64,000 bases of DNA from Alphaproteobacteria bacterium (lineage in GTDB: Bacteria > Pseudomonadota > Alphaproteobacteria > JAEULC01): assembly GCA_020846275.1 (NCBI GenBank), contig JADLEG010000300.1, forward strand, positions 97,556-161,555, given 5' to 3'. Of this stretch, positions 8,677 to 17,402 are shown one piece after another; positions within the stretch are counted from its first letter, which is position 1; the number at the start of each line of letters is the position of its first letter. A program made the position numbers and the translations under genes. Under the pieces are notes generated by a model. That model searched no databases, was not told the DNA's origin, and saw nothing but the letters and a program-made list of their open reading frames with translations.

Positions 8677-9861
8677 TCAGCAGCCGGTGCGCTGCTGGAT
8701 CCCGCCTTCGCCCAGCTTGTCGGGATGGACGACGGCGAGCGCGTCCGGCCCGATCAGGAAGTGCGTCTGCTTATTGGCGGCGAGGCCCGAGTTGATGCCG
8801 TTGAACTTCCCGGCATTCTGCTCGATGAACGCCGCGACCGTGGGACCGTCGGTCTTGCCGCCGGTGCCTTCGACTGCCCATTTCAGGATGTAGACGGCGT
8901 CGTACCACAGCGACAGGTAGTTCAGCGGCAGCCGGTCGGCGGCCGCGGGCTTGTGGGCGCGGACCTTGGTGACGAAATCCTTGAAGCGGTCCGAGATCGG
9001 CTGGCCCTGGCAGAAGCTGAAGCCGTTGTAGTTGAGGCCGGTGGTGTTGCGGAACGCGTCCTTGCCGGCGATCTTCAGCGCCGGCGCCGACAGCGCGACG
9101 CCGTAGCTGCCCGAGACCTTCACGTCCCACCCGAGCTCGCCAAGCGTCTTCAGCACATTTCCGGTGTCGTCACCGTTGCTGGTGAACAACAGCACCGCGT
9201 CGGGATTGCCGCGCTTGAGGTCCAGCAGTTGCGGCGTCATGTCCTTGGCGCCGTACTGGAAATCCTGCACGCCCGTGAGCTTCATGTTGCGGGCGGCAAG
9301 CTCCGCCTTGATCGCCTCGACGGCCGTCTTCGCCTGCGCGCCGGCGTCCGAAATGACGGCGGCCGACTTGGCCTTCAGCCCGACCTGCGCGTAGTTCACC
9401 ATCTTCTTGGCCTGCGCCTCGGCGTTGGCAAGCATGCTGAAGCTGTAGGGCGCGACTTCGGGCGTCAGCTTCTCGGTGCCGCTTACATTGACGCTGGGAA
9501 TCTTCGCTTCGATCAGCAGCGGCAGCACGGCGAGCGTGACCTGGCTGTAGGTCGGCCCGACCATCAGCTCGACCTTTTCCTGGTGGACCAGGCGCTTGGC
9601 CTCCCCGACGCCGATCGTCGCATCGGTCTGGTAGTCCGCCATGAACAACTGGATCTGGCGTCCGCCGATCCCGCCGGCGGCGTTGATCTCCTTCACGGCG
9701 AGTTCCACGCCGACCTGCGCCGCCTCGCCGATCGGCCCGGCGCCCGTGATCGGCAGCATGGCGCCGACCTTGACCGGAGTGCCCGTCTGGGCTTCCGCGC
9801 CCGGCCCCCCGATCGCCAGCGCCGCTACGGCGACGGCGCCCATCCTCAACAGTCTCCTCAT
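8677..9861 (-). CDS. LivK-type periplasmic substrate-binding protein
   Basis: A 394-residue periplasmic binding protein of the type-1 fold used by branched-chain amino acid transporters. A secretion signal covers about residues 1-24, ending near AEAQ. The mature protein begins with the family pattern PVKVGAMLPITGAG and has GVELAVKEINAAGG. The ATG at 9861 is favoured over one at 9879 because a GGAGGGGAG ribosome-binding site lies a suitable distance before it. Its ligand is unknown; location just after hyuA/hyuB suggests a cyclic amide, imide or heteroaromatic acid rather than leucine. Confidence 0.87.
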   Translation of the reverse strand: MRRLLRMGAVAVAALAIGGPGAEAQTGTPVKVGAMLPITGAGPIGEAAQVGVELAVKEINAAGGIGGRQIQLFMADYQTDATIGVGEAKRLVHQEKVELMVGPTYSQVTLAVLPLLIEAKIPSVNVSGTEKLTPEVAPYSFSMLANAEAQAKKMVNYAQVGLKAKSAAVISDAGAQAKTAVEAIKAELAARNMKLTGVQDFQYGAKDMTPQLLDLKRGNPDAVLLFTSNGDDTGNVLKTLGELGWDVKVSGSYGVALSAPALKIAGKDAFRNTTGLNYNGFSFCQGQPISDRFKDFVTKVRAHKPAAADRLPLNYLSLWYDAVYILKWAVEGTGGKTDGPTVAAFIEQNAGKFNGINSGLAANKQTHFLIGPDALAVVHPDKLGEGGIQQRTGC

Positions 9862-9905
9862 CCCCGTTCTCCCCTCCATTGGATCATGGCCCAAATTTCT
9901 TGGCG

Positions 9906-11900
9906 CTAGGCCCCGAAGCGCATCGAGAGTTCCTGCAAGACCCGGTCGACCTCGGCAGCTCCGCGGCTGTCGATCGGCAACAGCTTCATCTCGGTCCAGG
10001 CCGTTTCCTTGGCGGTCGCCCGCAGCCGCGCGGGAATGCGCGCCAGCCACCGGCCGATGGCCTGCGCCACCGCTCCCCATTCCTTTTCCCAGGCGCTGCG
10101 CCCCGAGCCAAGATCGATCCCGTGGCGGCTCGTGCCGGCGCGTCGCAGTGCTGCCGTCCCGGCCAGGTCGATCGCCCGGTCCTTGATCGCGACGCCATAG
10201 GCCGTGCGCGCCCGCTCGACCGAGACCAGCCCATCCATGACGTCGCGATGGACATGGCCGGGGTCGCGCGCGAACGGGCTGCCATAGCCGCCGCCGCCGG
10301 CGCCGCGGATGGTCATCACGGCATCGGGCGAGGGACGGAACACGCTGGCCTTGGCGATGTCGCGCCGGCCGCGCCGGTCGACCACCGTGGTTTCGCCCAG
10401 CGTGCCGGCGCCGCCGCCGGCCACACCCCAGGGCTGGAACTTGTAGCGCTCCTTGCCGCGCATCACGATCGAGGCGTTTGGATGCTCCACCGCGATGGCG
10501 TATTCGACGCCGAACCCGCCGCGCCACTGCCCCGGCCCCTCGGAATCCGGCAGGATGGCGAAGCGGTGCACCAGCACCGGCATCTCCGATTCCAGCACCT
10601 CGGCCGGCACGTTCCTGAGGTAGCCGGTCGGATAGTCGATGCCGGTGACGCCGTCCGCCAAGGGGCCGCCGCCGGTGCCGCCCTGGACCGGGTTGGCGAC
10701 CGCGACCTGCAGCCGCCCGCTCGCCAGGTCGATCGTCGAGATCAAGGTGACCGCGATCTCGCCGGCGCCGGCGGCCGGCAGCTTGCCGGGCAGGGCGGTG
10801 CTCATCGCGCCCAGTACCGCGTCATGCGCGCGCATCGCGGTCAGGAACCGCATGCCGCAGGACGCCGGGAACGACGCGTTCACGATGGAATGCTCGGGCA
10901 GCACCAGCTCGATGCAGCGCACGATGCCGGCGTTGAGGTGCAGCCCTTCCACCTGCGTCACGATGAAGTTCATGATCGCCAGCGACAGGAAGGGGTGGTG
11001 GCGCTGGCTTCCGGTGGGCAGGTTGAGCGCCGCCTGCACCTGCGGGTCCGAGCCGGTGTAGTCCAGCACCACCGTGCCGTCACCGGTGGACCGCACCGTC
11101 ACCGTCATCTTCACCGGCACGTCGGAGACGAAATCGTCCTCCAGATAGTCGGTGAAGCTGTAATCGCCCTTGGGGATCGTGCGCAGCACGGCCCGCGCGC
11201 GCTGCTCGGTGCGGTCGAGCGTGCCGCGCATCGCATCCTGCACCTGCGCCAGGCCGTACTTGTCGATCAGCCGCATGATGCGCTGCTCGCCCACCTTGAG
11301 CGAGGACACCAGCGCCCCGATGTCGCCCCAGTTCAGCGACGGGATGCGGCAGTTGTCGGCGATGATGTTCCAGATTTCCTCGTCGATCTTCCCGCGCCGG
11401 AACAGCTTCACCGGGCGCAGCCGCAGGCCTTCCTGGTACACCTCGCTGCTCTTCATGTCGGTGCTGCCGGGCACGGAGCCGCCGACATCCGAGCAGTGCA
11501 TGAACGCCCAGGCGAAGCACACCAGCCGGTCGCCGTGGAAGATCGGCTTGAACAGATAGTAGTCCGGCAGATGCATCACCATCCCCCGCGTGAAATACGG
11601 GTCGTTGGTGATCATCACGTCGCCGGGCGCCCAGTCGTCGAACGCCATCGTCCCAGGGCTCATCGGGATGCCCAGCAGCGCGGTGACGCCGGTGGAATGC
11701 GGATAGGCGAACACCTCGCCCTCGTTCGTCACGAGCGCCGCCGCGTAGTCCTGGGTTTCCTTGATGAACGTCGTATGCGCGGCGCGCAGCACGATGCTCG
11801 ACATCTCCTCGGTGATGGCGCGGAAATGGTTGGCGAGGATCTCGCTCAGGATGACCGATTTCGCATCGGCCCGGTCGACGGTATCGGTGACCCCAATCAT
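9906..11900 (-). CDS. Hydantoinase B/oxoprolinase-family subunit
   Basis: A 664-residue HyuB-type protein, a little longer than the usual 520-600. It shows the family landmarks VLRAAHTTFIKETQDYAAAL, the metal-site stretch DVMITNDPYFTRGMVMHLPD and the glycine-rich GGAGGGGYGSP near residue 530. HyuA and HyuB together hydrolyse cyclic amides such as hydantoins, 5-oxoproline or N-methylhydantoin at the cost of ATP, and a relative carboxylates acetone or acetophenone. About 130 residues follow the glycine-rich block, where the family normally ends. The gene is 9 bases downstream of hyuA. Confidence 0.85.
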   Translation of the reverse strand: MIGVTDTVDRADAKSVILSEILANHFRAITEEMSSIVLRAAHTTFIKETQDYAAALVTNEGEVFAYPHSTGVTALLGIPMSPGTMAFDDWAPGDVMITNDPYFTRGMVMHLPDYYLFKPIFHGDRLVCFAWAFMHCSDVGGSVPGSTDMKSSEVYQEGLRLRPVKLFRRGKIDEEIWNIIADNCRIPSLNWGDIGALVSSLKVGEQRIMRLIDKYGLAQVQDAMRGTLDRTEQRARAVLRTIPKGDYSFTDYLEDDFVSDVPVKMTVTVRSTGDGTVVLDYTGSDPQVQAALNLPTGSQRHHPFLSLAIMNFIVTQVEGLHLNAGIVRCIELVLPEHSIVNASFPASCGMRFLTAMRAHDAVLGAMSTALPGKLPAAGAGEIAVTLISTIDLASGRLQVAVANPVQGGTGGGPLADGVTGIDYPTGYLRNVPAEVLESEMPVLVHRFAILPDSEGPGQWRGGFGVEYAIAVEHPNASIVMRGKERYKFQPWGVAGGGAGTLGETTVVDRRGRRDIAKASVFRPSPDAVMTIRGAGGGGYGSPFARDPGHVHRDVMDGLVSVERARTAYGVAIKDRAIDLAGTAALRRAGTSRHGIDLGSGRSAWEKEWGAVAQAIGRWLARIPARLRATAKETAWTEMKLLPIDSRGAAEVDRVLQELSMRFGA

Positions 11901-11909
11901 CGCCTTGCC

Positions 11910-13970
11910 CTAGGAATGCGTCATCAGGATGGAGCCGCTCTCCATCACTTCGGCCTGCCAGCGCGGCGGCACCAAGAGCGTGGTGTCGAGCTGGTCGATG
12001 ATGGCCGGCCCGGCGACGCGGTCGCCGGCGCCCAATGACGCGCGGTCCAGCGTGCTGGCCGTGTGCAGCTTGCCGGCGATCCGCACGCGGCGGCTGCCCT
12101 TGACGGCGCTGCCGCTGCTGCGGCCGGCGCGCAATTGGCGCGGGCGCGGCATCACGCCCACCGCGCGCGCCCGGATCTCCTTGACCCACAAATCGGCCCG
12201 GTCGTTGGTGTGGCCGTAGATCGCGCGATAGGTTTCGGCAAACAACCCGGCCAGCGCCGCCGTGTCGTTGCGCAGCAAGACGTCGCGCGGCACCGGCACG
12301 GTCACGTCATAGCCCTGTCCTTCGTAGCGCATGTCGGCGGAGAACGTGATGCGGACCTCGCCCATCGGCAGCGCGGCCGCTTCCTCGCCGAGCCACCGCC
12401 GCGCATCGTCCTCGAGCTGCCGGCAGGTGTCGCCTAGTTCGCTGCTCGCCAGTTCGCTGAGCAGCCGGTAGGTGGGGGCGATCAGGTCGCCCTGCACGTC
12501 CGAATAGGCGGCACCCAGGGCGCTCAGCGCACCGGGCGTCTGCGGCACCAGCACCCGGTCGACATAAACCTCTTCCGCCAGCAGGGCGCCGATCAGCGGG
12601 CCGGCGCCGCCGAACGGCACCAGCGAGAATTCCGGCGCGTCGATACCGCGCCGCGCCAGGACATGGCTGGTTTCCGCCGCCATGATGGCGATCGCGATCG
12701 AGATGGCGCCGTCGGCGATCGCCTCGACATCCAGGCCCATGGACTTCGCAAGCGGCGACAGGGCCTTGCGGGCCTCGGAGAGCCGCAGCGGTATCCGCCC
12801 GCCCAGGCGCTGTCCGTCGTCGAGCCAGCCCGCCACCAGCATCGCGTCGGTGAGCGAGGGCGTGGTCGAGCCCTTGCCGTAGCAGGCCGGGCCGGGATCG
12901 GCCCCGGCGCTGCGGGGCCCCACCTTCAAGGCGCCGGTTTCGTCGACCCAGACGATCGAGCCTCCGCCGGCGCCGACGCTGGACACGGCGATGCTCGGCA
13001 GCAGCAGCGGGAATTCGGCGATGTGTTCCTCGGTGCTCAGCACCGGCTGGCCATGGCGCACGCAGCCGACATCGGCGCTGGTGCCGCCGACATCGATCGT
13101 GATCAGGTCGGCATCGTCCCAGCCGCAATCGCGCGCGACGGCGGCGGCCGCGGCCACGCCCGCGGCCGGGCCCGACAGCAGCGCCGACACCGGCTGGCGC
13201 AGGATGGTGCGCGCGCGCTGCATCCCGCCGTTGGAGCGGGTCACCCGCGGCTCGGTGCCGATGCCGCGCGCGGCCGTGCCGCCGACCAGGTCTTCCAGGT
13301 AGCGCTCGACCGGCGGCCGCACATAGGCATTGACCGCCGCCGTGACCGCGCGTTCGTACTCGCGCGCCTGCGGCCAAACCTCGCAGGACAGTTCGACCGG
13401 CATGTCCGGCAGGATCGCCTTGATCACCTCGCGCGCGCGCCGCTCATGCGCGGGATTGCGGTAGCTGTGCAGGAACGACACCAGCAGCAAGGCCGCTCCG
13501 TCCGCCGCCAGTTCCTTCGCCGCCTTCGCCAGCGCAGCCTCGTCGAGCGGAACCCGCTCGCGGCCGGAAGCGTCCAGCCGGCCGGGCACGCCGCGGATCA
13601 TGCCGCGCGGAATCAGCGGCACCAGGCGACGCGAGTCGTAGCGCATGGGATGGGGGATCGCGAGGCGCCCCAGCTCGAACACGTCGCGGAACCCGTCGGT
13701 CGTGATCATGCCCAGCCGCGCCCCGCGGCGCTCGATCAGCGCGTTGACCGCGATCGTGCTGCCGTGGGTGTGCTGCAGGCCCGCGAGATGCGCCGGCGTC
13801 AGGCCGAGGGCGGACACGATCTCGTCCAGTCCGGTCAGGGTGGCCTCGGCGGGCCGCGCCGGCGTGCTCGGCATCTTGAAGCAGTGAAGCTGTCCGCGAT
13901 CGTCGAACACCACCATGTCCGTGAACGTGCCGCCGACGTCGACACCAAGATGCACGGAACTGCTCGACAT
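11910..13970 (-). CDS. Hydantoinase A/oxoprolinase-family ATP-binding subunit
   Basis: A 686-residue HyuA-type protein, the ATP-using partner of the downstream hyuB product. The N-terminus has the ASKHA-fold phosphate loop LGVDVGGTFTDMVVFDD. The second ATP-binding lobe has TIDVGGTSADVG, and DPGPACYGKG is the conserved family motif. Length is normal. The start was placed at the ATG 13970; a GTG and a TTG lie just upstream in frame. The substrate cannot be read from sequence; a cyclic amide is the default expectation. It lies 13 bases after the Rieske gene, so the oxygenase and the amide-opening enzyme are probably made together. Confidence 0.85.
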   Translation of the reverse strand: MSSSSVHLGVDVGGTFTDMVVFDDRGQLHCFKMPSTPARPAEATLTGLDEIVSALGLTPAHLAGLQHTHGSTIAVNALIERRGARLGMITTDGFRDVFELGRLAIPHPMRYDSRRLVPLIPRGMIRGVPGRLDASGRERVPLDEAALAKAAKELAADGAALLLVSFLHSYRNPAHERRAREVIKAILPDMPVELSCEVWPQAREYERAVTAAVNAYVRPPVERYLEDLVGGTAARGIGTEPRVTRSNGGMQRARTILRQPVSALLSGPAAGVAAAAAVARDCGWDDADLITIDVGGTSADVGCVRHGQPVLSTEEHIAEFPLLLPSIAVSSVGAGGGSIVWVDETGALKVGPRSAGADPGPACYGKGSTTPSLTDAMLVAGWLDDGQRLGGRIPLRLSEARKALSPLAKSMGLDVEAIADGAISIAIAIMAAETSHVLARRGIDAPEFSLVPFGGAGPLIGALLAEEVYVDRVLVPQTPGALSALGAAYSDVQGDLIAPTYRLLSELASSELGDTCRQLEDDARRWLGEEAAALPMGEVRITFSADMRYEGQGYDVTVPVPRDVLLRNDTAALAGLFAETYRAIYGHTNDRADLWVKEIRARAVGVMPRPRQLRAGRSSGSAVKGSRRVRIAGKLHTASTLDRASLGAGDRVAGPAIIDQLDTTLLVPPRWQAEVMESGSILMTHS

Positions 13971-13983
13971 CACCAATTGCCCT

Positions 13984-15129
13984 TCACTGCGCCGCGATGC
14001 TGGCGAGATAGTCGTTGATCATATGATGAATGGGTTCCTCGAGGCGCGCAAATGGTCCGGGTACGAACATGCGCGAGTCGACACCATTTTGAAGCGATTC
14101 GAGCATTGCGCGATCCTCCTCGACGATCGATTCAAGGAAGCGGCGGACCAACTGGGATTTTTCTTTTTGGTCGGGACGGTCGAACGCGCCGGCGGGGAGC
14201 AGCGAGTAGACGATGAGGCGCGATCGGTCCTCGCCGAGCGGCCATGTCACCCACATCCGCTGGCTTTCCGAACGGGCGGCATAGTTCATGTTCGGGCCAA
14301 GAAAGCCAAGCATCGCGAAGTTCGGGCCGCGGTCGGCAATCCAGGGCATCATGTCGAACAACAGCTTGCCATCCGGTGTCGTCGGCGCAGCCTCGCCGAC
14401 GAAGCTGAAACCGCCGCCGGGCAGAAGGATGAAGCTGTACCGCTCCTTGTCGCCCTTGTACGAGCCGCCGAAGGTCTTCGCGTGGATCGTCCCCACGTGA
14501 TAGATGTCCATCAGGTTCTCGCAGGCGAACTTCCAATTGCAGTTCAGGTCGATCACCAGCTTGTCGGACAGCCGGCAATCCTGCGGCTGGAGGAAGCCGA
14601 ACTGCCCCGCGAAAGGCGCGATCGACTCTTCAAGCGTGGGCGCGTTCGCGTCGAAGCACACGAAAATCCAGCGCTGCCAAGTCCCCACGCGCAGCGCGGG
14701 CAGCCGGCACGCGGCCTGATCGAAATTGGTGCCGCGCATCAACGGTGCGCCGATCAACCGACCGGTTAGGTCGTAGACCCACGCATGATACGGGCAGGAG
14801 AAGTGCTTGGCGTTGCCCGCACCGTGCGCGACCTCGACGCCGCGATGGCGGCAGACGTTCGACAGCGCGGCGATCCTTCCCTGTTCGTCGCGAACGACCA
14901 GCACCGGCTCGTCGATGACTCGCAGCGTAAGATAGTCGCCGGCGTTGGCGATTTCTTCCTCCCGGCCCACGCACAGCCAGCGCTTCATGTAGAGCGCTTC
15001 CTTCTCGCGCTGGAAGACGGCCGGCGACGTGTAGTAGTGCCCGGGAAGGTGCCGCGCGTCCGGCCGGGCAGCCCGCGTCGCGTCCTCCCTGGCGTTCGTC
15101 TCGCTTCGGATCGGCACGGGGATCGACAT
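13984..15129 (-). CDS. Rieske non-haem iron ring-hydroxylating oxygenase, alpha subunit type
   Basis: A 381-residue oxygenase. The Rieske [2Fe-2S] centre is C93-x-H95 and C112-x2-H115. The catalytic mononuclear iron site is shown by ENLMDIYHVGTIH with H211 and H216. These enzymes insert oxygen into aromatic rings or demethylate quaternary amines and methoxy groups. No beta subunit, ferredoxin or reductase gene is adjacent, so electrons must come from a partner encoded elsewhere. An in-frame TTG at 15135 is possible, but the ATG at 15129 was chosen. It sits between an M29/NicX-like gene and hyuA. Confidence 0.88.
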   Translation of the reverse strand: MSIPVPIRSETNAREDATRAARPDARHLPGHYYTSPAVFQREKEALYMKRWLCVGREEEIANAGDYLTLRVIDEPVLVVRDEQGRIAALSNVCRHRGVEVAHGAGNAKHFSCPYHAWVYDLTGRLIGAPLMRGTNFDQAACRLPALRVGTWQRWIFVCFDANAPTLEESIAPFAGQFGFLQPQDCRLSDKLVIDLNCNWKFACENLMDIYHVGTIHAKTFGGSYKGDKERYSFILLPGGGFSFVGEAAPTTPDGKLLFDMMPWIADRGPNFAMLGFLGPNMNYAARSESQRMWVTWPLGEDRSRLIVYSLLPAGAFDRPDQKEKSQLVRRFLESIVEEDRAMLESLQNGVDSRMFVPGPFARLEEPIHHMINDYLASIAAQ

Positions 15130-15174
15130 CGTCAACCTCGTCCTCGCATCATGACGGGCGATCCATCGGCCCCG

Positions 15175-16218
15175 TCACGCAGCGGATTCCGCGCGATAGA
15201 GAGCCTTCTCCAGATCGCGCAGGGCCGGCGGGTGGACCAGCTCGCCATCCGCGATAAGCTGTACGTCGTCGACCCACAGCGATTGCGTGGTGATGACGGC
15301 GTCGGGATGGTTTTCGCCACCACCCGGCTGCCACCACGGAATGCCCAGGCCGATCGCGTTGCTTCCCACCGCGCGAATGTCCTCGATGAATGACTGGCCG
15401 GTGAAGCGCGCCTGCGGATGGAAGCCGTGGGAGAAGTGGATCACCCGGCCGTATTCGCCGCTGCCCGCCCGGCGCAAGGCGCGGTCCATGATGCGGCGAT
15501 GGCCTCCGCCGCCGCTCACCTCGCGGATCAACCCGTCCACGCGAAGGATCATCGGCTCGGCGATCGGGCCGTAGAATTCGTGAAAGGCGGATTCGACGAC
15601 AATGGTCCCGACGACCGAGTCGGGCTCGGGATAGATCACCGTCGAACCTGGCACGGTATATGTACCCGGCTGATTGCCATGCCGTGGCTTCTTCGTCGCC
15701 GGCTTGGCGATCGCAAACCGTACATCCGTTCCCTTGCTCGTCCGGACGTGGCAGAGCTTGCCGATTGCGCTGGCGACGGCAATGTCCAGGCTCTGCTGTA
15801 CCGCGAACAGCCGATCAAGGCTGGCCGTGCCGAACACGCGCCTGAGGCCGGCGATCCCGATATCGCCCAACAGGATATAGCGCGCCCGTCCGGCCTCCAT
15901 GGCGTCGGCATGGACCTGCGAGCCCGCCAGATAGGGAAACGTCAGGTCGATCCAGACGTCGCAGGCCTTGGCCGCGGCTGCCAGCGTGTCCGCAATGTGG
16001 GAATCGGCAAGCTTGCCCTGGAAGGGCAGCCTGGGAATGATCATGACGGCGGGCTTGGCACGAATGGTTTCGCAGGCGGCGAGAAATCCGTCCGCGAGGC
16101 GCCGGTCGCCTTCGTCATCCAATGTGACCAGGACGACCTGCCCGGGCGCGACGCACAGATAGTCCCGAAGGACGATATCGATCGCGCCGCTCAAGGGCAT
16201 CGTGTGCACCCGTCCCAT
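15175..16218 (-). CDS. M29-peptidase/NicX-fold metalloenzyme, possible ring-cleaving dioxygenase
   Basis: About 347 residues from the ATG at 16218. The fold resembles the aminopeptidase T (M29) superfamily, which also contains the pyridine-ring-cleaving 2,5-dihydroxypyridine dioxygenase NicX. The C-terminus has a histidine in SHGFHP (264 and 267) and an HxD pair in NHPD (H304, D306). That resembles the His/His-x-Asp iron triad reported for NicX, although peptidase members share nearby residues. The start is uncertain: an AGGAGG lies very close to 16218, GTG 16209 has better spacing, and a TTG at 16287 is also open. First gene of the hyu-liv operon. Function inferred, not proven. Confidence 0.6.
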   Translation of the reverse strand: MGRVHTMPLSGAIDIVLRDYLCVAPGQVVLVTLDDEGDRRLADGFLAACETIRAKPAVMIIPRLPFQGKLADSHIADTLAAAAKACDVWIDLTFPYLAGSQVHADAMEAGRARYILLGDIGIAGLRRVFGTASLDRLFAVQQSLDIAVASAIGKLCHVRTSKGTDVRFAIAKPATKKPRHGNQPGTYTVPGSTVIYPEPDSVVGTIVVESAFHEFYGPIAEPMILRVDGLIREVSGGGGHRRIMDRALRRAGSGEYGRVIHFSHGFHPQARFTGQSFIEDIRAVGSNAIGLGIPWWQPGGGENHPDAVITTQSLWVDDVQLIADGELVHPPALRDLEKALYRAESAA

Positions 16219-16260
16219 AGCCTCCTTGGACGCTTGCCGCGCCGCCGTGAAGCGACGCAA

Positions 16261-16275
16261 TTCCGTTTTCCGGAA
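16261..16275. promoter_or_regulatory. 15-bp inverted repeat, possible IclR-family operator
   Basis: TTCCG-N5-CGGAA is a perfect inverted repeat with five-base arms. It lies 42 bases before the first gene of the catabolic operon and downstream of the IclR-family regulator gene. IclR-family regulators commonly bind palindromes of about 15 bp near the promoter they control. A second weaker repeat, TTAT-N5-ATAA, follows at 16279-16291. Binding is inferred from size and position only. Confidence 0.4.
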
Positions 16276-16344
16276 CTTTATGTCCAATAATGAAAATGAT
16301 GCCAGACGAAGTCCGAAACGGTCAAGGCAATTGCGCCCGGCGAT

Positions 16345-17121
16345 TCAATGCTTCGCCGCTTGCAGCATGCGCGCGAACCGCGCCGTCGCCTCCTTGAGTT
16401 GCGCGACGTAGTACGCACTATCGCGGCGCTTGAACCGCGAGACGGGGCCGGTCACGCCGATGCTGAAAATCACCAGCTTGTCCGGCAGGCGAACGGGCGC
16501 GGCGTAGGCCATCACGTTCTCATCGATCTCGCGATCGCACACGGCATAGCCTTGCCGGCGCACCTGGGCGAGCTCGGCCAGGCAGTCGCCCATGCGCGTC
16601 TTGGTTCGCGGCGTGAGCCGCGCGAGCGGCTCGCGCAACACGCGCCGGACGACATCGTCGTCCTGGAAGGCCAGAATGGCCTTCGCGGAGGAGGCGGCGT
16701 GCGCCGGCAGTTCGGCGCCGGGAACGACGTGCAGTCGATAGCCTTGCTCCGGCACGGCGCGGGCGACGGAGCACACGTTCATGTGCTCCAGGCGAACCAG
16801 GTAGCAGGTCTCGTTGACCTGTTGGACCAGCTCGTCGCAGACGATCTGTGCGTATTTCCGCAGGGTCTCGTTGCCGAGGCTGAGGTAGAGCAGGCGCGAC
16901 AGCCGCTGTCCCGCATGAAACGTCTTGCCGTTATGGTCGTCGCCGCACAGCAGCCCGGCGTCCAGCAGGGTATGGGTCAGGCGATGCACGGAGGCTTTCG
17001 GCAGCAAGGTCATGTCGGCGATGTCGGTCATCGTCAGACCGCGCGACGAGGCCGCCACGATCTCCAGGATCTGCAGATACCGCTCGAGCGGACTCAACCG
17101 GCGCTTTGCCCTCGCCTTCAT
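16345..17121 (-). CDS. IclR-family transcriptional regulator
   Basis: A 258-residue regulator. Residues about 12-70 form the winged helix-turn-helix (ILEIVAASSRGLTMTDIAD then LPKASVHRLTHTL). The rest is the IclR effector-binding domain, with the late ICS-like stretch IFSIGVTGPVSRF. IclR proteins commonly control aromatic and small-molecule catabolism. It is transcribed toward the M29-Rieske-hyu-liv operon with 126 bases between, and is the obvious local candidate to control it. The start at 17121 was picked because the reading frame before it looks non-coding; the ribosome-binding site is weak. Confidence 0.85.
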   Translation of the reverse strand: MKARAKRRLSPLERYLQILEIVAASSRGLTMTDIADMTLLPKASVHRLTHTLLDAGLLCGDDHNGKTFHAGQRLSRLLYLSLGNETLRKYAQIVCDELVQQVNETCYLVRLEHMNVCSVARAVPEQGYRLHVVPGAELPAHAASSAKAILAFQDDDVVRRVLREPLARLTPRTKTRMGDCLAELAQVRRQGYAVCDREIDENVMAYAAPVRLPDKLVIFSIGVTGPVSRFKRRDSAYYVAQLKEATARFARMLQAAKH

Positions 17122-17402
17122 GCGCCGTGGATCTCGCGCAACCCGGCGCGGCCGATTTCTCCAGCGATGCATATCGCGATTGCCGTCCGGGCCGTCGCGA
17201 CGTTGACCGCATCTGTCATTGCTCACCTTCGTTTGCCCGCCGCGTCTGCGCCCCGCCACGCAATTCGACGCGGGCATCCGGGTTCATGGACGTGGCCGAT
17301 GCTGGCGCTCGGGAGTTGCGGGGTCAAGCCGCAGGGGCTCGCACCGGAACCCTCAGTCCCACTGGCATGACGTCAACTGCCGCAATGCGAACTGGGTCAG
17401 TC

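Noticed and set aside
9906..10527. Possible fusion of the LivK-type gene with a longer upstream frame reaching 10527
   Set aside because: The extra part lies inside hyuB in another frame; a good ribosome-binding site and signal peptide mark the real start at 9861.
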